Positions 8,154-15,757 are shown, counted from the first letter of the stretch. The stretch is DNA of 34,140 bases from Syntrophaceae bacterium CG2_30_58_14 (GCA_001873745.1 MNZQ01000035.1:1-34140), one strand, 5' to 3'. Numbers and translations: made by a program. The notes: a model not told the origin generated them from the letters alone.

Positions 8154-9932
8154 ATGGGTAACGATGATAACGTAATCTCAAATCAGGAAGCAGGCAAGGA
8201 AACGGAAGAAGAAACGAAAGGGGAGATCTCCGGCGATTCTTCCCAGGGCCAGGAAAAGGATTTCGGCTTCAAGGAGCTTTACGAACAGAGCCTGCAATCC
8301 GTTCAAATGGGCGGCGTTTTAACCGGCAAGGTGGTGCAGATCAACGCGGACACCGTCATGGTCGATGTCGGATGGAAGACGGAAGGATATATTCCGGCAA
8401 GGGAACTGCGCGATGATCAAGGGAATATCACCATCAATGTCGGGGATGAGATCGAGGTTCTTGTGGATCGCCGCGATCAGGATGGAAACCTCGTCCTTTC
8501 AAGAGACAAAGCCGCCAAAATCAAGATTTGGGATGATGTGAAGCTCGCCTGTGAACAGAATGCCCCCATCAAGGGAACGGTCATTGAAAGGGTGAAGGGG
8601 GGACTTTCCGTGGATATCGGCATCACCGCCTTTCTTCCCGGATCCCAGGTGGATATCCGCCCGGTTCGAGACCTTGACCGCTATGTCGGTCAGTCCTTTC
8701 AGTTCAATATTTTGAAGTATGATCGGAAACGAAACAATGTGGTCCTGTCGCGCCGAACCATCCTGGAAAAGGATAGGGAGGCCGAAAAGCTGGAAACGCT
8801 CCGGAATATGGAAGCGGGGAAGATTGTCGAAGGGGTGATCAAGAACATCACCGACTATGGTCTCTTCATCGACCTGGGCGGCATCGACGGTTTGCTTCAT
8901 GTGACGGACATTTCCTGGGGCCGAATCACACGCCCCGCCGATCATTTCTCCAAGGGAGAGAAGATTCGTGTCAAGGTGCTCTCCTTTGATCGGGAGAAGG
9001 AGCGGGTGGCCTTGGGTCTCAAGCAGTTGGCTGAAAATCCCTGGGATACGATCAAGGATAAATTTCCCATCCATTCCCTCGTCGAAGGGCGGGTCGTCAA
9101 TCTTACGGACTACGGCGTTTTCGTTGAACTTGAACCCGGTGTCGAAGGATTGGTCCATGTGTCGGAGATGTTCTGGACTCGGGAAATCAAACACCCCTCC
9201 AAGGTATTGTCGGTAGGCCAGCGTATCCAGGTGATGATTCTGGATATCAACACCGAGACCAAAAGGATCTCCCTGGGCCTGAAGCAGACCACCGCAAATC
9301 CCTGGGAGACGTTGAAGCAGAAATATCCCGAGGGAAGCGTCATCACGGGGGTCATCCGCAACGTCACCAATTTCGGAATTTTTGTCGGGGTCGAAGAGGG
9401 GATCGATGGCCTGATCCACATGTCCGACATTTCCTGGAAGCAACGGGTGAAGCATCCTTCCGAGATGTTCAAAAAGGGTCAGACCATCGAGGCCATGGTG
9501 CTGAATATCGACGTTGAACATGAAAAATTTTCGCTGGGACTCAAACAGATTGAAAAGAATCCCTGGGAAGAGTTGAGCGTGAAATATCCAGCAGGAGCGA
9601 TCGTTTCCGGAAAAGTAACCAACATTACCGATTTTGGAATCTTTGTAGAAATCGAAGAGGGGATCGAGGGTCTTGTGCACATCTCCGAATTGAGTTCGCG
9701 GCGGGTCAAATCTTCTTCTGAATTGTTTGCCGTCGGGGATTCGGTATCCGCGGTCGTAAAAAACGTGGATTCCAAGAGCCGGAAAATCCGGTTGAGCATC
9801 AAGGATTACGAGGCAGGTACGGAAGGACACTCCGTCAATCCATATATCAACAATAGGGAAAATATCGGTTCGAGCCTGAGCCAGGCCCTGGCGGACGTCA
9901 AGATCGTCGATACGGAAAAAGAGAGCGACTAA
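8154..9932 (+). CDS. rpsA: 30S ribosomal protein S1
   Basis: Binds mRNA on the small subunit and helps initiation on structured or weakly ribosome-binding leaders. The 592-aa protein contains six S1 (OB-fold) domains at about residues 53-120, 137-205, 222-290, 307-377, 394-464 and 481-550. The last four carry the classic ITDYG(L/V)F / VTNFGIF / ITDFGIF core and the SLGLKQ…NPW linker. An acidic N-terminal extension (about 50 residues rich in E and D) makes it slightly longer than E. coli S1 (557 aa). The start ATG follows a G-rich stretch (AGGGGGTATGGG). The 107-nt leader upstream should hold a promoter or autoregulatory site, but I could not define one. Confidence 0.97.
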   Translation: MGNDDNVISNQEAGKETEEETKGEISGDSSQGQEKDFGFKELYEQSLQSVQMGGVLTGKVVQINADTVMVDVGWKTEGYIPARELRDDQGNITINVGDEIEVLVDRRDQDGNLVLSRDKAAKIKIWDDVKLACEQNAPIKGTVIERVKGGLSVDIGITAFLPGSQVDIRPVRDLDRYVGQSFQFNILKYDRKRNNVVLSRRTILEKDREAEKLETLRNMEAGKIVEGVIKNITDYGLFIDLGGIDGLLHVTDISWGRITRPADHFSKGEKIRVKVLSFDREKERVALGLKQLAENPWDTIKDKFPIHSLVEGRVVNLTDYGVFVELEPGVEGLVHVSEMFWTREIKHPSKVLSVGQRIQVMILDINTETKRISLGLKQTTANPWETLKQKYPEGSVITGVIRNVTNFGIFVGVEEGIDGLIHMSDISWKQRVKHPSEMFKKGQTIEAMVLNIDVEHEKFSLGLKQIEKNPWEELSVKYPAGAIVSGKVTNITDFGIFVEIEEGIEGLVHISELSSRRVKSSSELFAVGDSVSAVVKNVDSKSRKIRLSIKDYEAGTEGHSVNPYINNRENIGSSLSQALADVKIVDTEKESD

Positions 9933-9941
9933 GATCATCGT

Positions 9942-10829
9942 ATGAGAAGACACCCGGTCATATTGGGGATCACGTTGTTGGCATTCATCGGGTTTGTTGC
10001 TATCATCGCGATCTACGGCCTGGGCCTGTTCGGCGGGGATGGGCGATCGTTTAGCCTGCGGGAGAAGGTCGGAATCATCCCGATAGAAGGAATCATCGGC
10101 GATGCCGAAGAGCTGATTGAGCAGATCAACGAGTTTGCCGATGATCGGGGAATCAGGGCCGTTGTGCTGAGAATCGATTCTCCCGGCGGCGGCGTGGTCC
10201 CGTCGCAGGAGATCTACCAGGCGGTTCGCGAGCTGAAGAAAAAGAAGAAGGTCGTGGCCTCGATGGGTTCTGTGGCGGCATCCGGCGGGTACCTGATCGC
10301 CGTTGCCGCGGACCGGATCGTTGCAAACCCGGGGAGCATCACCGGCAGCATCTCCACCGTCATGCATTATGCCAACGTCGAAGGGCTTCTGAAGAAGGTC
10401 GGCGTCCGTTCTTCCGTCGTCAAAAGCGGAAAATTCAAGGATATCGGTTCTCCCACGCGAGAGATGACGGCAGAAGAGAGGTCGCTGATCCAAGCCATTG
10501 TGGACGATATCTACGATCAGTTTGTACGAACCATCGCCCTGAACCGAAAGCTCCCGTTGCAAAGAATCTTTGAACTGGCCGACGGAAGAATTTTTTCAGG
10601 GAGACAGGCGATGGATTTGGGATTGGTCGATGAACTGGGCGGTCTTCAGGATGCCGTTCTGCTTGCCGGCAAGTTGTCGGGTATGGAGGGAAGCCCCGAA
10701 ATCGTCCACGGAATGAAGAAAAAGACAACCCTCTTCAAATATCTGCTGGGCAGTATGACATCCGCCGTCGTTGAAGGAATCAAGGGGAAAGCGGCGGAGT
10801 CGCGCGGAGCGCAGTATCTGCTTCAATAG
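9942..10829 (+). CDS. sppA: Signal peptide peptidase SppA (S49 family, short form)
   Basis: Membrane-anchored serine protease that degrades signal peptides left in the membrane after secretion. The 295-aa protein has one N-terminal membrane anchor (VILGITLLAFIGFVAIIAIYGLGLFG). The Ser-Lys catalytic pair is S114 in GSVAASGGYLIA and K161 in VVKSGKFKDIGSP. RIDSPGGGVVPSQEIYQAV is the S49 substrate-groove motif. The length fits the short single-domain form. It begins 9 nt after rpsA with a weak ribosome binding site, so it is probably in the same transcript; rpsA-sppA adjacency is common in Desulfobacterota. Confidence 0.94.
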   Translation: MRRHPVILGITLLAFIGFVAIIAIYGLGLFGGDGRSFSLREKVGIIPIEGIIGDAEELIEQINEFADDRGIRAVVLRIDSPGGGVVPSQEIYQAVRELKKKKKVVASMGSVAASGGYLIAVAADRIVANPGSITGSISTVMHYANVEGLLKKVGVRSSVVKSGKFKDIGSPTREMTAEERSLIQAIVDDIYDQFVRTIALNRKLPLQRIFELADGRIFSGRQAMDLGLVDELGGLQDAVLLAGKLSGMEGSPEIVHGMKKKTTLFKYLLGSMTSAVVEGIKGKAAESRGAQYLLQ

Positions 10830-10844
10830 AGGCCATTCGCAGAT

Positions 10845-11669
10845 ATGGCCCAAACCGGGGAGCGGAGCGGGGAACCCATCCGTCCGAATTTTGCCATGAC
10901 GTTTCAGACGATTCTGATCGAAAGAAAAGCCGGCTATACCGTTGTAACCCTGCACCGTCCCGGAGAACTGAATGCCATTTCCCGCGAAATGCGAGCGGAA
11001 TTGGAGGATTGTTTTTTTCAGTTGGAAGAGGACGGAGAGGTTCGCGTCATCATTCTGACCGGGGGCGATTACGTCTTCTCGGCGGGGATGGACCTCAAAG
11101 AGATGTCGTCTATTTCCGATACGGAAATCAAGGGTTACTTTCGTTCCATCGCCCGGTATCTGAAGAAAATCTATGGATGTAAAAAGCCTGTCATTGCGGC
11201 GGTGGGAGGGGTGGCCTTGGGCGGCGGATTCAATCTTGCGACCGTCTGCGATATGATCATCGCCTCGGAAAGCGCCATCTTCGGTCATCCGGAGTTGAAG
11301 TTTGGACTGAACCCCCTCTTCGATCCGCTGCGGCAGTGGATCGGGATGGCGAAGGCGAAGGAACTCACCATGCTCGGGGAACCGATCGGCGCCAAGGAGG
11401 CCATGCGGATCGGTCTCGTGAACAAGGTGGTCGCCCCGGAAAAATTGATGGCGGAGACGGAGTCCATGGCGCGTGAACTGGCGAGACGGTCACCCGAAGC
11501 GATCGCGGCCGTCAAGAAGATCTCCGACATCGCCCCCCGTCTGGACAAGGGTTCAGCCCTTGATTTGGAATGCGATGTTGAGGCGCTTCTTTTTTCCGGT
11601 ACGGAAAGAAAAGAGCAAATGGATGAATTTATGGAAACCTTGAAAAACCGCAAACGTAAATCGTCGTAA
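10845..11669 (+). CDS. Enoyl-CoA hydratase/isomerase (crotonase) family protein
   Basis: A crotonase-fold enzyme acting on an acyl-CoA; the exact reaction is unknown. The oxyanion-hole motifs are present (SAGMDLKEM and GGVALGGGFNLA), as is FGHPELKFGLNP, which supplies the second catalytic glutamate (E150). The first catalytic glutamate of true hydratases (E144 in rat mitochondrial hydratase, motif GGGCEL) is Asn130 here (GGGFNL). Only the Glu164 equivalent therefore remains, a pattern seen in isomerases and other crotonases, so I avoid naming it a hydratase. The start is uncertain: the ATG at 10896 (MTFQTILIERK) matches the usual crotonase N-terminus better than the track start at 10845. Probable last gene of the cmk-rpsA-sppA transcript. 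Confidence 0.88.
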   Translation: MAQTGERSGEPIRPNFAMTFQTILIERKAGYTVVTLHRPGELNAISREMRAELEDCFFQLEEDGEVRVIILTGGDYVFSAGMDLKEMSSISDTEIKGYFRSIARYLKKIYGCKKPVIAAVGGVALGGGFNLATVCDMIIASESAIFGHPELKFGLNPLFDPLRQWIGMAKAKELTMLGEPIGAKEAMRIGLVNKVVAPEKLMAETESMARELARRSPEAIAAVKKISDIAPRLDKGSALDLECDVEALLFSGTERKEQMDEFMETLKNRKRKSS

Positions 11670-11689
11670 CGGGGCGCATCCTTCCACGC

Positions 11690-11974
11690 TCAGATCGTCT
11701 CCCAATCGTTGTTCGGTGATGCGAAATCGCGGAGCTGGTCCCTCCTTTTTTTGTGCTGCAATTTCTTGAGGGCTTTTGCCTCAATCTGTCTGATCCGCTC
11801 GCGGGTTACGCCCATCATTTCACCAACTTCTTCCAGGGTGAACGGTCCGAAGTTGCATGCGACCCAGGTACAGTTGAGAAACGCCTCATTCTTCAGACGC
11901 CATTCACAGGTGGCATCCTGGCATATTTCCTCAATGAAAATACCTGTTTTTCTGCATTTATACAGATTATTCAA
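11690..11974 (-). CDS. Small sigma-70 region 4 protein with Cys-rich N-terminus
   Basis: A 94-aa protein whose C-terminal half (about residues 45-83) is a sigma-70 region 4.2 helix-turn-helix: [28 protein letters not shown] closely resembles the -35-recognition helix of housekeeping sigma factors. It lacks regions 1, 2 and 3, so it cannot be a complete sigma factor. The N-terminal half has five cysteines (about C7, C18, C23, C35, C40: [28 protein letters not shown]), suggesting a metal or redox site. The start is TTG with AAGGAG nine nt upstream, a convincing fit. It follows the GGT-family gene by 66 nt on the same strand and may be the last gene of the thiol-redox cluster. Probable transcription modulator; function inferred only. 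Confidence 0.8.
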   Translation of the reverse strand: MNNLYKCRKTGIFIEEICQDATCEWRLKNEAFLNCTWVACNFGPFTLEEVGEMMGVTRERIRQIEAKALKKLQHKKRRDQLRDFASPNNDWETI

Positions 11975-12040
11975 GGCACGGGTCTCCTTTGGGAATTCGA
12001 CGTGGCTGTAACATAGGTATTCCTGTATGGCTTGTCAACA

Positions 12041-13624
12041 TCAATAACCAACGGCCTGACCATCTTTCCGCGGATCCGATGCGGCGCAATAACCGTCGGA
12101 AAGGCGATAGATGAGCTGAGCGCCGCCGTAAACGGAGGTCGGCGCCCCTCCCGTCAGCAGATGCCCCCGTTTCTTCAGCCCTTCACGGACCTCAGGTCCG
12201 AAGCCCGGCTCCAGGGAGAGATGGGAATCCTCGTCGAGATACCAGCGCGGCGCGTCCGCCGCCGCCTGCGGGTTCTGATGGCCGGCGAAGATCCGGATCA
12301 TCATCTGGAGGTGACCCTGCGCCTGCATGTGGGCGCCCATCACGCCGAAACTCATCAGCGGCGCCCCCTCCTTCATCACAAAACCGGGAATGATGGTGTG
12401 GTAGGGCCGTTTTCCCCCGGCGACCCGGTTCGGATGCCCCGATTCCAGGGTAAACCCCGCGCCACGGTTCTGCAGGCTGATCCCGGCGCCGGGGATGACG
12501 ATCCCCGATCCGAAACCCTTGTAATTGGACTGGATGTAAGAGACCATCCACCCCTCCTCATCGGCGGCCGTCAGATAGACCGTTCCGCCGTCATGCGGGA
12601 TCGCTGCGGTGGGGAGGGAGGCCCGGTCCATCCGGATGGATTCGGCGATCCCTTTCATGTGGGTTTCACTGAGAAGCGAGGAGGGCTCAACCGTCATCCA
12701 GGCGGGGTCGGCGATATGGCGCTTCGCCGCGTCAAACGCCCATTTTATCGCCTCGATCTGGAGATGGAGGCCCTCCGGCGAATCGACTGGATAGCGATCG
12801 ATGGCGAGGTGCTTCAGTATTCCGAGGGCGATGAGGACGGCGATTCCCTGACCATTCGGCGGCAGTTCATGCAGCGTAACGCCGTTCCAGGTCTGGGAGA
12901 GGGGCTTCACCCATTCCGTTCGGTGTGACGCCAGATCCTCCTCGGTCAGGCAGCCGCCGGCCTTGCGGGAACAGGCGACGATCCGCGAAGCCAATTCCCC
13001 GCGGTAAAGCGATTCCCCATGGGTTTCTGCTATCATTTTAAGGGTTTCCGCAAGTCCTTGCGGCCGGAACGGTTCGCCGGGCAGCGGGGCGCGACCGCCG
13101 GGGAGAAAGGCCGCGGCGAAATCCGGAAAATCATGGTACAGATCCTCGGTCTCAGACCATTTCGCCGCCGTGATCGGCGCAACGACAAAACCCTGCGAGG
13201 CATAGCGGATGGCGGGTTCGAAGAGGTCGGGGAAGGGGAGCTTGCCGAACCTCCGGGAGAGTGTGGACCACATATCCACGGCGCCGGGGACGGTGACCGC
13301 ATCCCAGCCGAGCCGGGGCATTGTCGAGCGGCCTGAGAATCGTTCTGGCGACCAGGCCCGCGGCGAACGGCCCGATCCGTTTAAACCGTGGAGCTCTTTC
13401 CCGTCCCAGACCATGGCAAAAGCGTCGCTGCCAACCCCGTTGCTCGTCGGTTCCACAACGGTAAGCGTGATTGCAGCGGCAAGGGCCGCATCGATTGCAT
13501 TTCCGCCCCGCGCCAGCATCTGCAGGCCTGCCTGAGCGGCGAGCGGCTGCGAGGTGGCCACGACATTCCGGGCGAAAACCGGCATCCTCTGCGAGGGGTA
13601 GGGGAAATCCCAGTTCAGCGTCAT
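12041..13624 (-). CDS. Gamma-glutamyltransferase family Ntn-hydrolase
   Basis: Member of the gamma-glutamyltranspeptidase family, which matures by self-cleavage before a catalytic threonine and then hydrolyses or transfers gamma-glutamyl groups from glutathione or related amides. The 527-aa protein shows ARGGNAIDAALAAAITLTVVEPTSNGVGSDAFAMVW, GSGRSPRAW and, at the cleavage point, HDGGTVYLTAAD with Thr348 as the expected nucleophile. GAGISLQNRGAGFTLE and a GGKRPYHTIIP segment follow. There is no signal peptide, so it resembles cytoplasmic YwrD-type members rather than periplasmic GGT. The substrate is not certain. TAGGAG stands 6-7 nt before the ATG. It begins 21 nt after the read-through end of the FTR gene, consistent with one operon. 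Confidence 0.9.
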   Translation of the reverse strand: MTLNWDFPYPSQRMPVFARNVVATSQPLAAQAGLQMLARGGNAIDAALAAAITLTVVEPTSNGVGSDAFAMVWDGKELHGLNGSGRSPRAWSPERFSGRSTMPRLGWDAVTVPGAVDMWSTLSRRFGKLPFPDLFEPAIRYASQGFVVAPITAAKWSETEDLYHDFPDFAAAFLPGGRAPLPGEPFRPQGLAETLKMIAETHGESLYRGELASRIVACSRKAGGCLTEEDLASHRTEWVKPLSQTWNGVTLHELPPNGQGIAVLIALGILKHLAIDRYPVDSPEGLHLQIEAIKWAFDAAKRHIADPAWMTVEPSSLLSETHMKGIAESIRMDRASLPTAAIPHDGGTVYLTAADEEGWMVSYIQSNYKGFGSGIVIPGAGISLQNRGAGFTLESGHPNRVAGGKRPYHTIIPGFVMKEGAPLMSFGVMGAHMQAQGHLQMMIRIFAGHQNPQAAADAPRWYLDEDSHLSLEPGFGPEVREGLKKRGHLLTGGAPTSVYGGAQLIYRLSDGYCAASDPRKDGQAVGY

Positions 13625-13645
13625 TTCGATCTCCTAAATACTCCG

Positions 13646-13978
13646 TCAAAAGCGGATCATCTCCGGCGGCCTACGTTCCGGTACGGAGAGCTCTTCGGTC
13701 CCGTCCTCGTTCCACGAGGATGTCACATAGAGACTTCAGTAGCAACGGCCGTATTCCCGGAGATCCTCCTCGCGATAGATACAGGGGCAGATGATGTCCC
13801 GGTCCCAGTCGCGATTCCCGGAGGCCAGACGGCAGGGGCAGCTCATGTATCCGTACCGTTCGCGGTTGATAAGGAGGCCACTTAGAAGGTCGAAGACCTT
13901 TTCGCGCTCCCGGTTGAAGAAATAGCCCTTCGGCTCTTGGACCTTCCGGAGCATCTCGTAAAGCTGCTCCGTGGTCAT
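13646..13978 (-). CDS. Ferredoxin:thioredoxin reductase catalytic subunit, probable selenoprotein (UGA at codon 81)
   Basis: FTR catalytic subunits pass electrons from ferredoxin through a [4Fe-4S] cluster to a redox-active disulfide that reduces thioredoxin-like proteins. The ORF track gives 80 aa (stop TGA at 13736-13738). Visible motifs are CPCR (C47, C49), ICPC (C64, C66) and YGRCY (C79). The family has a sixth cysteine two residues after the fifth (CxC), the disulfide partner of the second. Here that codon is TGA. The frame stays open for 29 more codons (SLYVTSSWNEDG…VPERRPPEMIRF), a tail resembling FTR C-termini, and gives the usual total of about 110 aa. A SECIS-like hairpin follows the TGA. 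The start ATG overlaps the glutaredoxin stop (ATGA). A nonsense mutation is the alternative; the exact position of the TGA argues for selenocysteine. Confidence 0.8.
13704..13720 (-). promoter_or_regulatory. Putative bacterial SECIS element
   Basis: On the minus strand the FTR mRNA reads TCCTCGTGGAACGAGGA: a perfect 7-bp stem closed by the three-base loop GGA. The loop begins 23 nt after the in-frame UGA. As I recall the published bacterial SECIS consensus (upper stem 4-16 bp, loop 3-14 nt with a G among its first two bases, loop 16-37 nt from the UGA), every condition is met. Such an element would recruit SelB with selenocysteyl-tRNA. Confidence 0.65.
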
Positions 13979-14220
13979 AGTCCGAGGGCCTCTCTGAGCG
14001 CCTTTTCATTGAAGCCGATGATCACCTTATCCCCAACCAGAATGGTCGGAAAACTGCATCCCGGATTGTATTTGCGGACCTCATCCAGGGTGGATTTCCG
14101 CGCATCGCCGGCCAGAAGGTCCACATCGGTAAATTCATGGGCAACCGCGTGCTCCCCCATGAACTGTTTTGCCGCCCTGCAGTGGCCGCATGTACTCAGC
14201 GTAAACATCTTAACGGTCAT
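13975..14220 (-). CDS. Glutaredoxin family protein
   Basis: An 81-aa thioredoxin-fold protein with the active-site motif STCGHC near residue 11, a central DVDLLAG strand/turn and the cis-proline segment CSFPTILVGDKVIIGF that binds thiols. The CGHC site and small size suggest a redoxin reduced by, or reducing, partners other than classical glutathione reductase. It is the first gene of the cluster: AGGAGGAG lies 5 nt before its ATG, and its TGA overlaps the ATG of the FTR catalytic gene. This coupling suggests it is the direct electron acceptor of the FTR, which is an inference from context. Confidence 0.92.
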   Translation of the reverse strand: MTVKMFTLSTCGHCRAAKQFMGEHAVAHEFTDVDLLAGDARKSTLDEVRKYNPGCSFPTILVGDKVIIGFNEKALREALGL

Positions 14221-14307
14221 CGTTCTCCTCCTGTATGCCCCATTTTTTTCCGTTCCGAATGCCCGTGAAGATTTCTTCCATCACGGATTTAACCGTCACG
14301 TGCCACC

Positions 14308-14449
14308 CAATGTCATTGACTTAAGGATTATCTCTTTTCAGTCCCCCTTTGTAAAGGGGGATTTAGGGAATTTTTACAACATTCTGTAGAATCTCCACCG
14401 ACCCTCTTTAGAAAAGAGGGGAGTCAAAATGCTTTAGTCAATGACATTG
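14308..14449. repeat. MITE-like element A with 18-bp terminal inverted repeats
   Basis: The left end CAATGTCATTGACTTAAG (14308-14325) and right end CTTTAGTCAATGACATTG (14432-14449) are inverted copies with one mismatch. Inside are a GTCCCCCTTTGTAAAGGGGGAT hairpin and an ACCCTC…GAGGG hairpin; there is no coding capacity. A shorter relative lies at 31150-31251. The surrounding 14221-14577 gap holds only this element, the leader of the glutaredoxin operon and the promoter of the aminotransferase gene. Confidence 0.75.
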
Positions 14450-14457
14450 ATTTTAAC

Positions 14458-14486
14458 TTGACATTTTCCGCGTCTCATTGTATCGC
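14458..14486 (+). promoter_or_regulatory. Putative promoter of the aminotransferase gene
   Basis: A perfect TTGACA (14458-14463) is followed after 17 nt by TATCGC (14481-14486), a weak -10. It starts 9 nt after the right end of MITE-like element A and about 90 nt before the aminotransferase start. Confidence 0.35.
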
Positions 14487-14577
14487 ACAGCCGCTTTTGT
14501 CGGGGGGATGCGGGTATAAAGTTGTGCCAAGACTTCCGACCTATTTTCTCAATCAATACTTTGGATAGAGGATAATT

Positions 14578-15705
14578 ATGGCACTCGCGATCAATGATCT
14601 GAATGTACCGCAACGTCTCCTTCTCGGCCCCGGCCCCAGCGCCGTTCATCCCCGTGTTTTGCGCACGATGAGCACCGCGCTGATCGGGTATCTTGATCCG
14701 GAGTGGCTCGCGCTGATGGACGAAGAGCAGGCCCTCCTCCGGGCCGTTTTTCAGACAAAAAATACCATGACCTTTCCGATGACGGGAACGGGCAGCGCCG
14801 GGATGGAAACCGCCTTCTGCAATTTCGTCGAACCCGGCGATACGGTCGTCATCGGCTGCAACGGTTATTTCAGCGAGCGGATGTGCGAAATGGCGAAGCT
14901 TTACGGCGCCAATGTGAAACGGATTGAAAAACCCTGGGGAGGCGTGTTTACCCCGGCTGAAGTGGAAACCGTCCTCGCCGAAAACAAACCGGTCAAACTT
15001 CTGGCCCTGATCCATGCGGAGACCTCCACCGGCGCGCTCCAGCCGTTAGAGGGCATGGCCGAGGTCGTTCACCGGCACGGCGCCCTTTTTCTGATCGATT
15101 GCGTCACCTCCCTGAGCGGCGTCCCGCTCAACATCGACGGCTGGGGAATCGACGTGGCGTTCAGCGCATCGCAGAAATGTCTCGGCTGTCCTCCTGGTCT
15201 TTCCCCATTTACCGTCAGCGATCAGGCCCGCGAGGCGCTTTACCGCCGGAAAACCCGCGTTCCGAATTGGTACCTTGATCTGTCGATGATCGAAAAATAT
15301 TGGAACAAGGAGCGGGTCTATCACCATACCCCTTCCACAACCCTCCATTACGGTTTCCGCGAGGGGATGCGGCTTGTCCTTGAAGAAGGGCTGGAGGACC
15401 GGTGGTTCCGTCATCAGGCCATCGCCGAGTATCTCTGGGACAAGATGGGAACCCTCGGTTTGCAGCTCTTTGTTCCGCGGGAGAACCGCCTGCCCTCGCT
15501 GACCACGATCTGCGTTCCCGACGGTGTCGATGATGCGGCCGTCCGGACGCGCCTGCGCGAGGCGTACAACATCGATATCGCCGGCGGGTTCGGCCCCCTG
15601 AAAGGCAAGATCTGGCGGGTCGGGCTGATGGGCTTCTCCAGCAGGCGCGAAAACGTGACCCTGCTCTCCGAGGCGCTCCGGGAGATTCTCCACGGAAAAA
15701 TCTGA
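14578..15705 (+). CDS. Class V PLP-dependent aminotransferase (serine/alanine--glyoxylate type)
   Basis: Cytoplasmic aminotransferase of the alanine-glyoxylate / serine-glyoxylate / phosphoserine-like class V group. The 375-aa protein starts with LLLGPGPSAVHPRVL, the family's N-terminal substrate motif. It has TGTGSAGMETAFCNFVEPGD, HAETSTGALQPL, LIDCVTSLSGVPLNIDGWGIDVAF (the PLP-binding aspartate) and SASQKCLGCPPGLS with the Schiff-base lysine K200. The C-terminal WRVGLMG is also typical. The most likely reactions transfer an amino group from serine or alanine to glyoxylate or a related keto acid; sequence alone does not decide. The upstream AGAGGATAATT gives a modest ribosome binding site. 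It is monocistronic, because the next gene has its own promoter. Confidence 0.93.
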   Translation: MALAINDLNVPQRLLLGPGPSAVHPRVLRTMSTALIGYLDPEWLALMDEEQALLRAVFQTKNTMTFPMTGTGSAGMETAFCNFVEPGDTVVIGCNGYFSERMCEMAKLYGANVKRIEKPWGGVFTPAEVETVLAENKPVKLLALIHAETSTGALQPLEGMAEVVHRHGALFLIDCVTSLSGVPLNIDGWGIDVAFSASQKCLGCPPGLSPFTVSDQAREALYRRKTRVPNWYLDLSMIEKYWNKERVYHHTPSTTLHYGFREGMRLVLEEGLEDRWFRHQAIAEYLWDKMGTLGLQLFVPRENRLPSLTTICVPDGVDDAAVRTRLREAYNIDIAGGFGPLKGKIWRVGLMGFSSRRENVTLLSEALREILHGKI

Positions 15706-15757
15706 ACAGCTCCGGCGGATCCGAATCTTTGACGCAGAAGATCTGTGGAAATATTTC

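Noticed and set aside
8499-10562. 687-aa ORF antisense to rpsA and sppA
   Set aside because: A shadow of strongly codon-biased rpsA/sppA. All S1 and S49 motifs are on the plus strand; the antisense protein has no recognisable domain.
12032-12928. 298-aa plus-strand ORF over the gamma-glutamyltransferase-like gene
   Set aside because: Antisense shadow; the minus-strand frame has the Ntn-hydrolase motifs and a ribosome binding site.
13736-13978. 80-aa FTR ORF as given in the ORF track, taken as a complete gene
   Set aside because: It ends one residue before the catalytic cysteine position, while the frame continues with a family-like tail and a hairpin. I annotate the read-through version instead.
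14308-14449. CRISPR-like or phage attachment interpretation of the repeated hairpins
   Set aside because: Only two inverted termini with unique interior sequence and a second dispersed copy; this is the pattern of a MITE, not of a spaced repeat array or att site.
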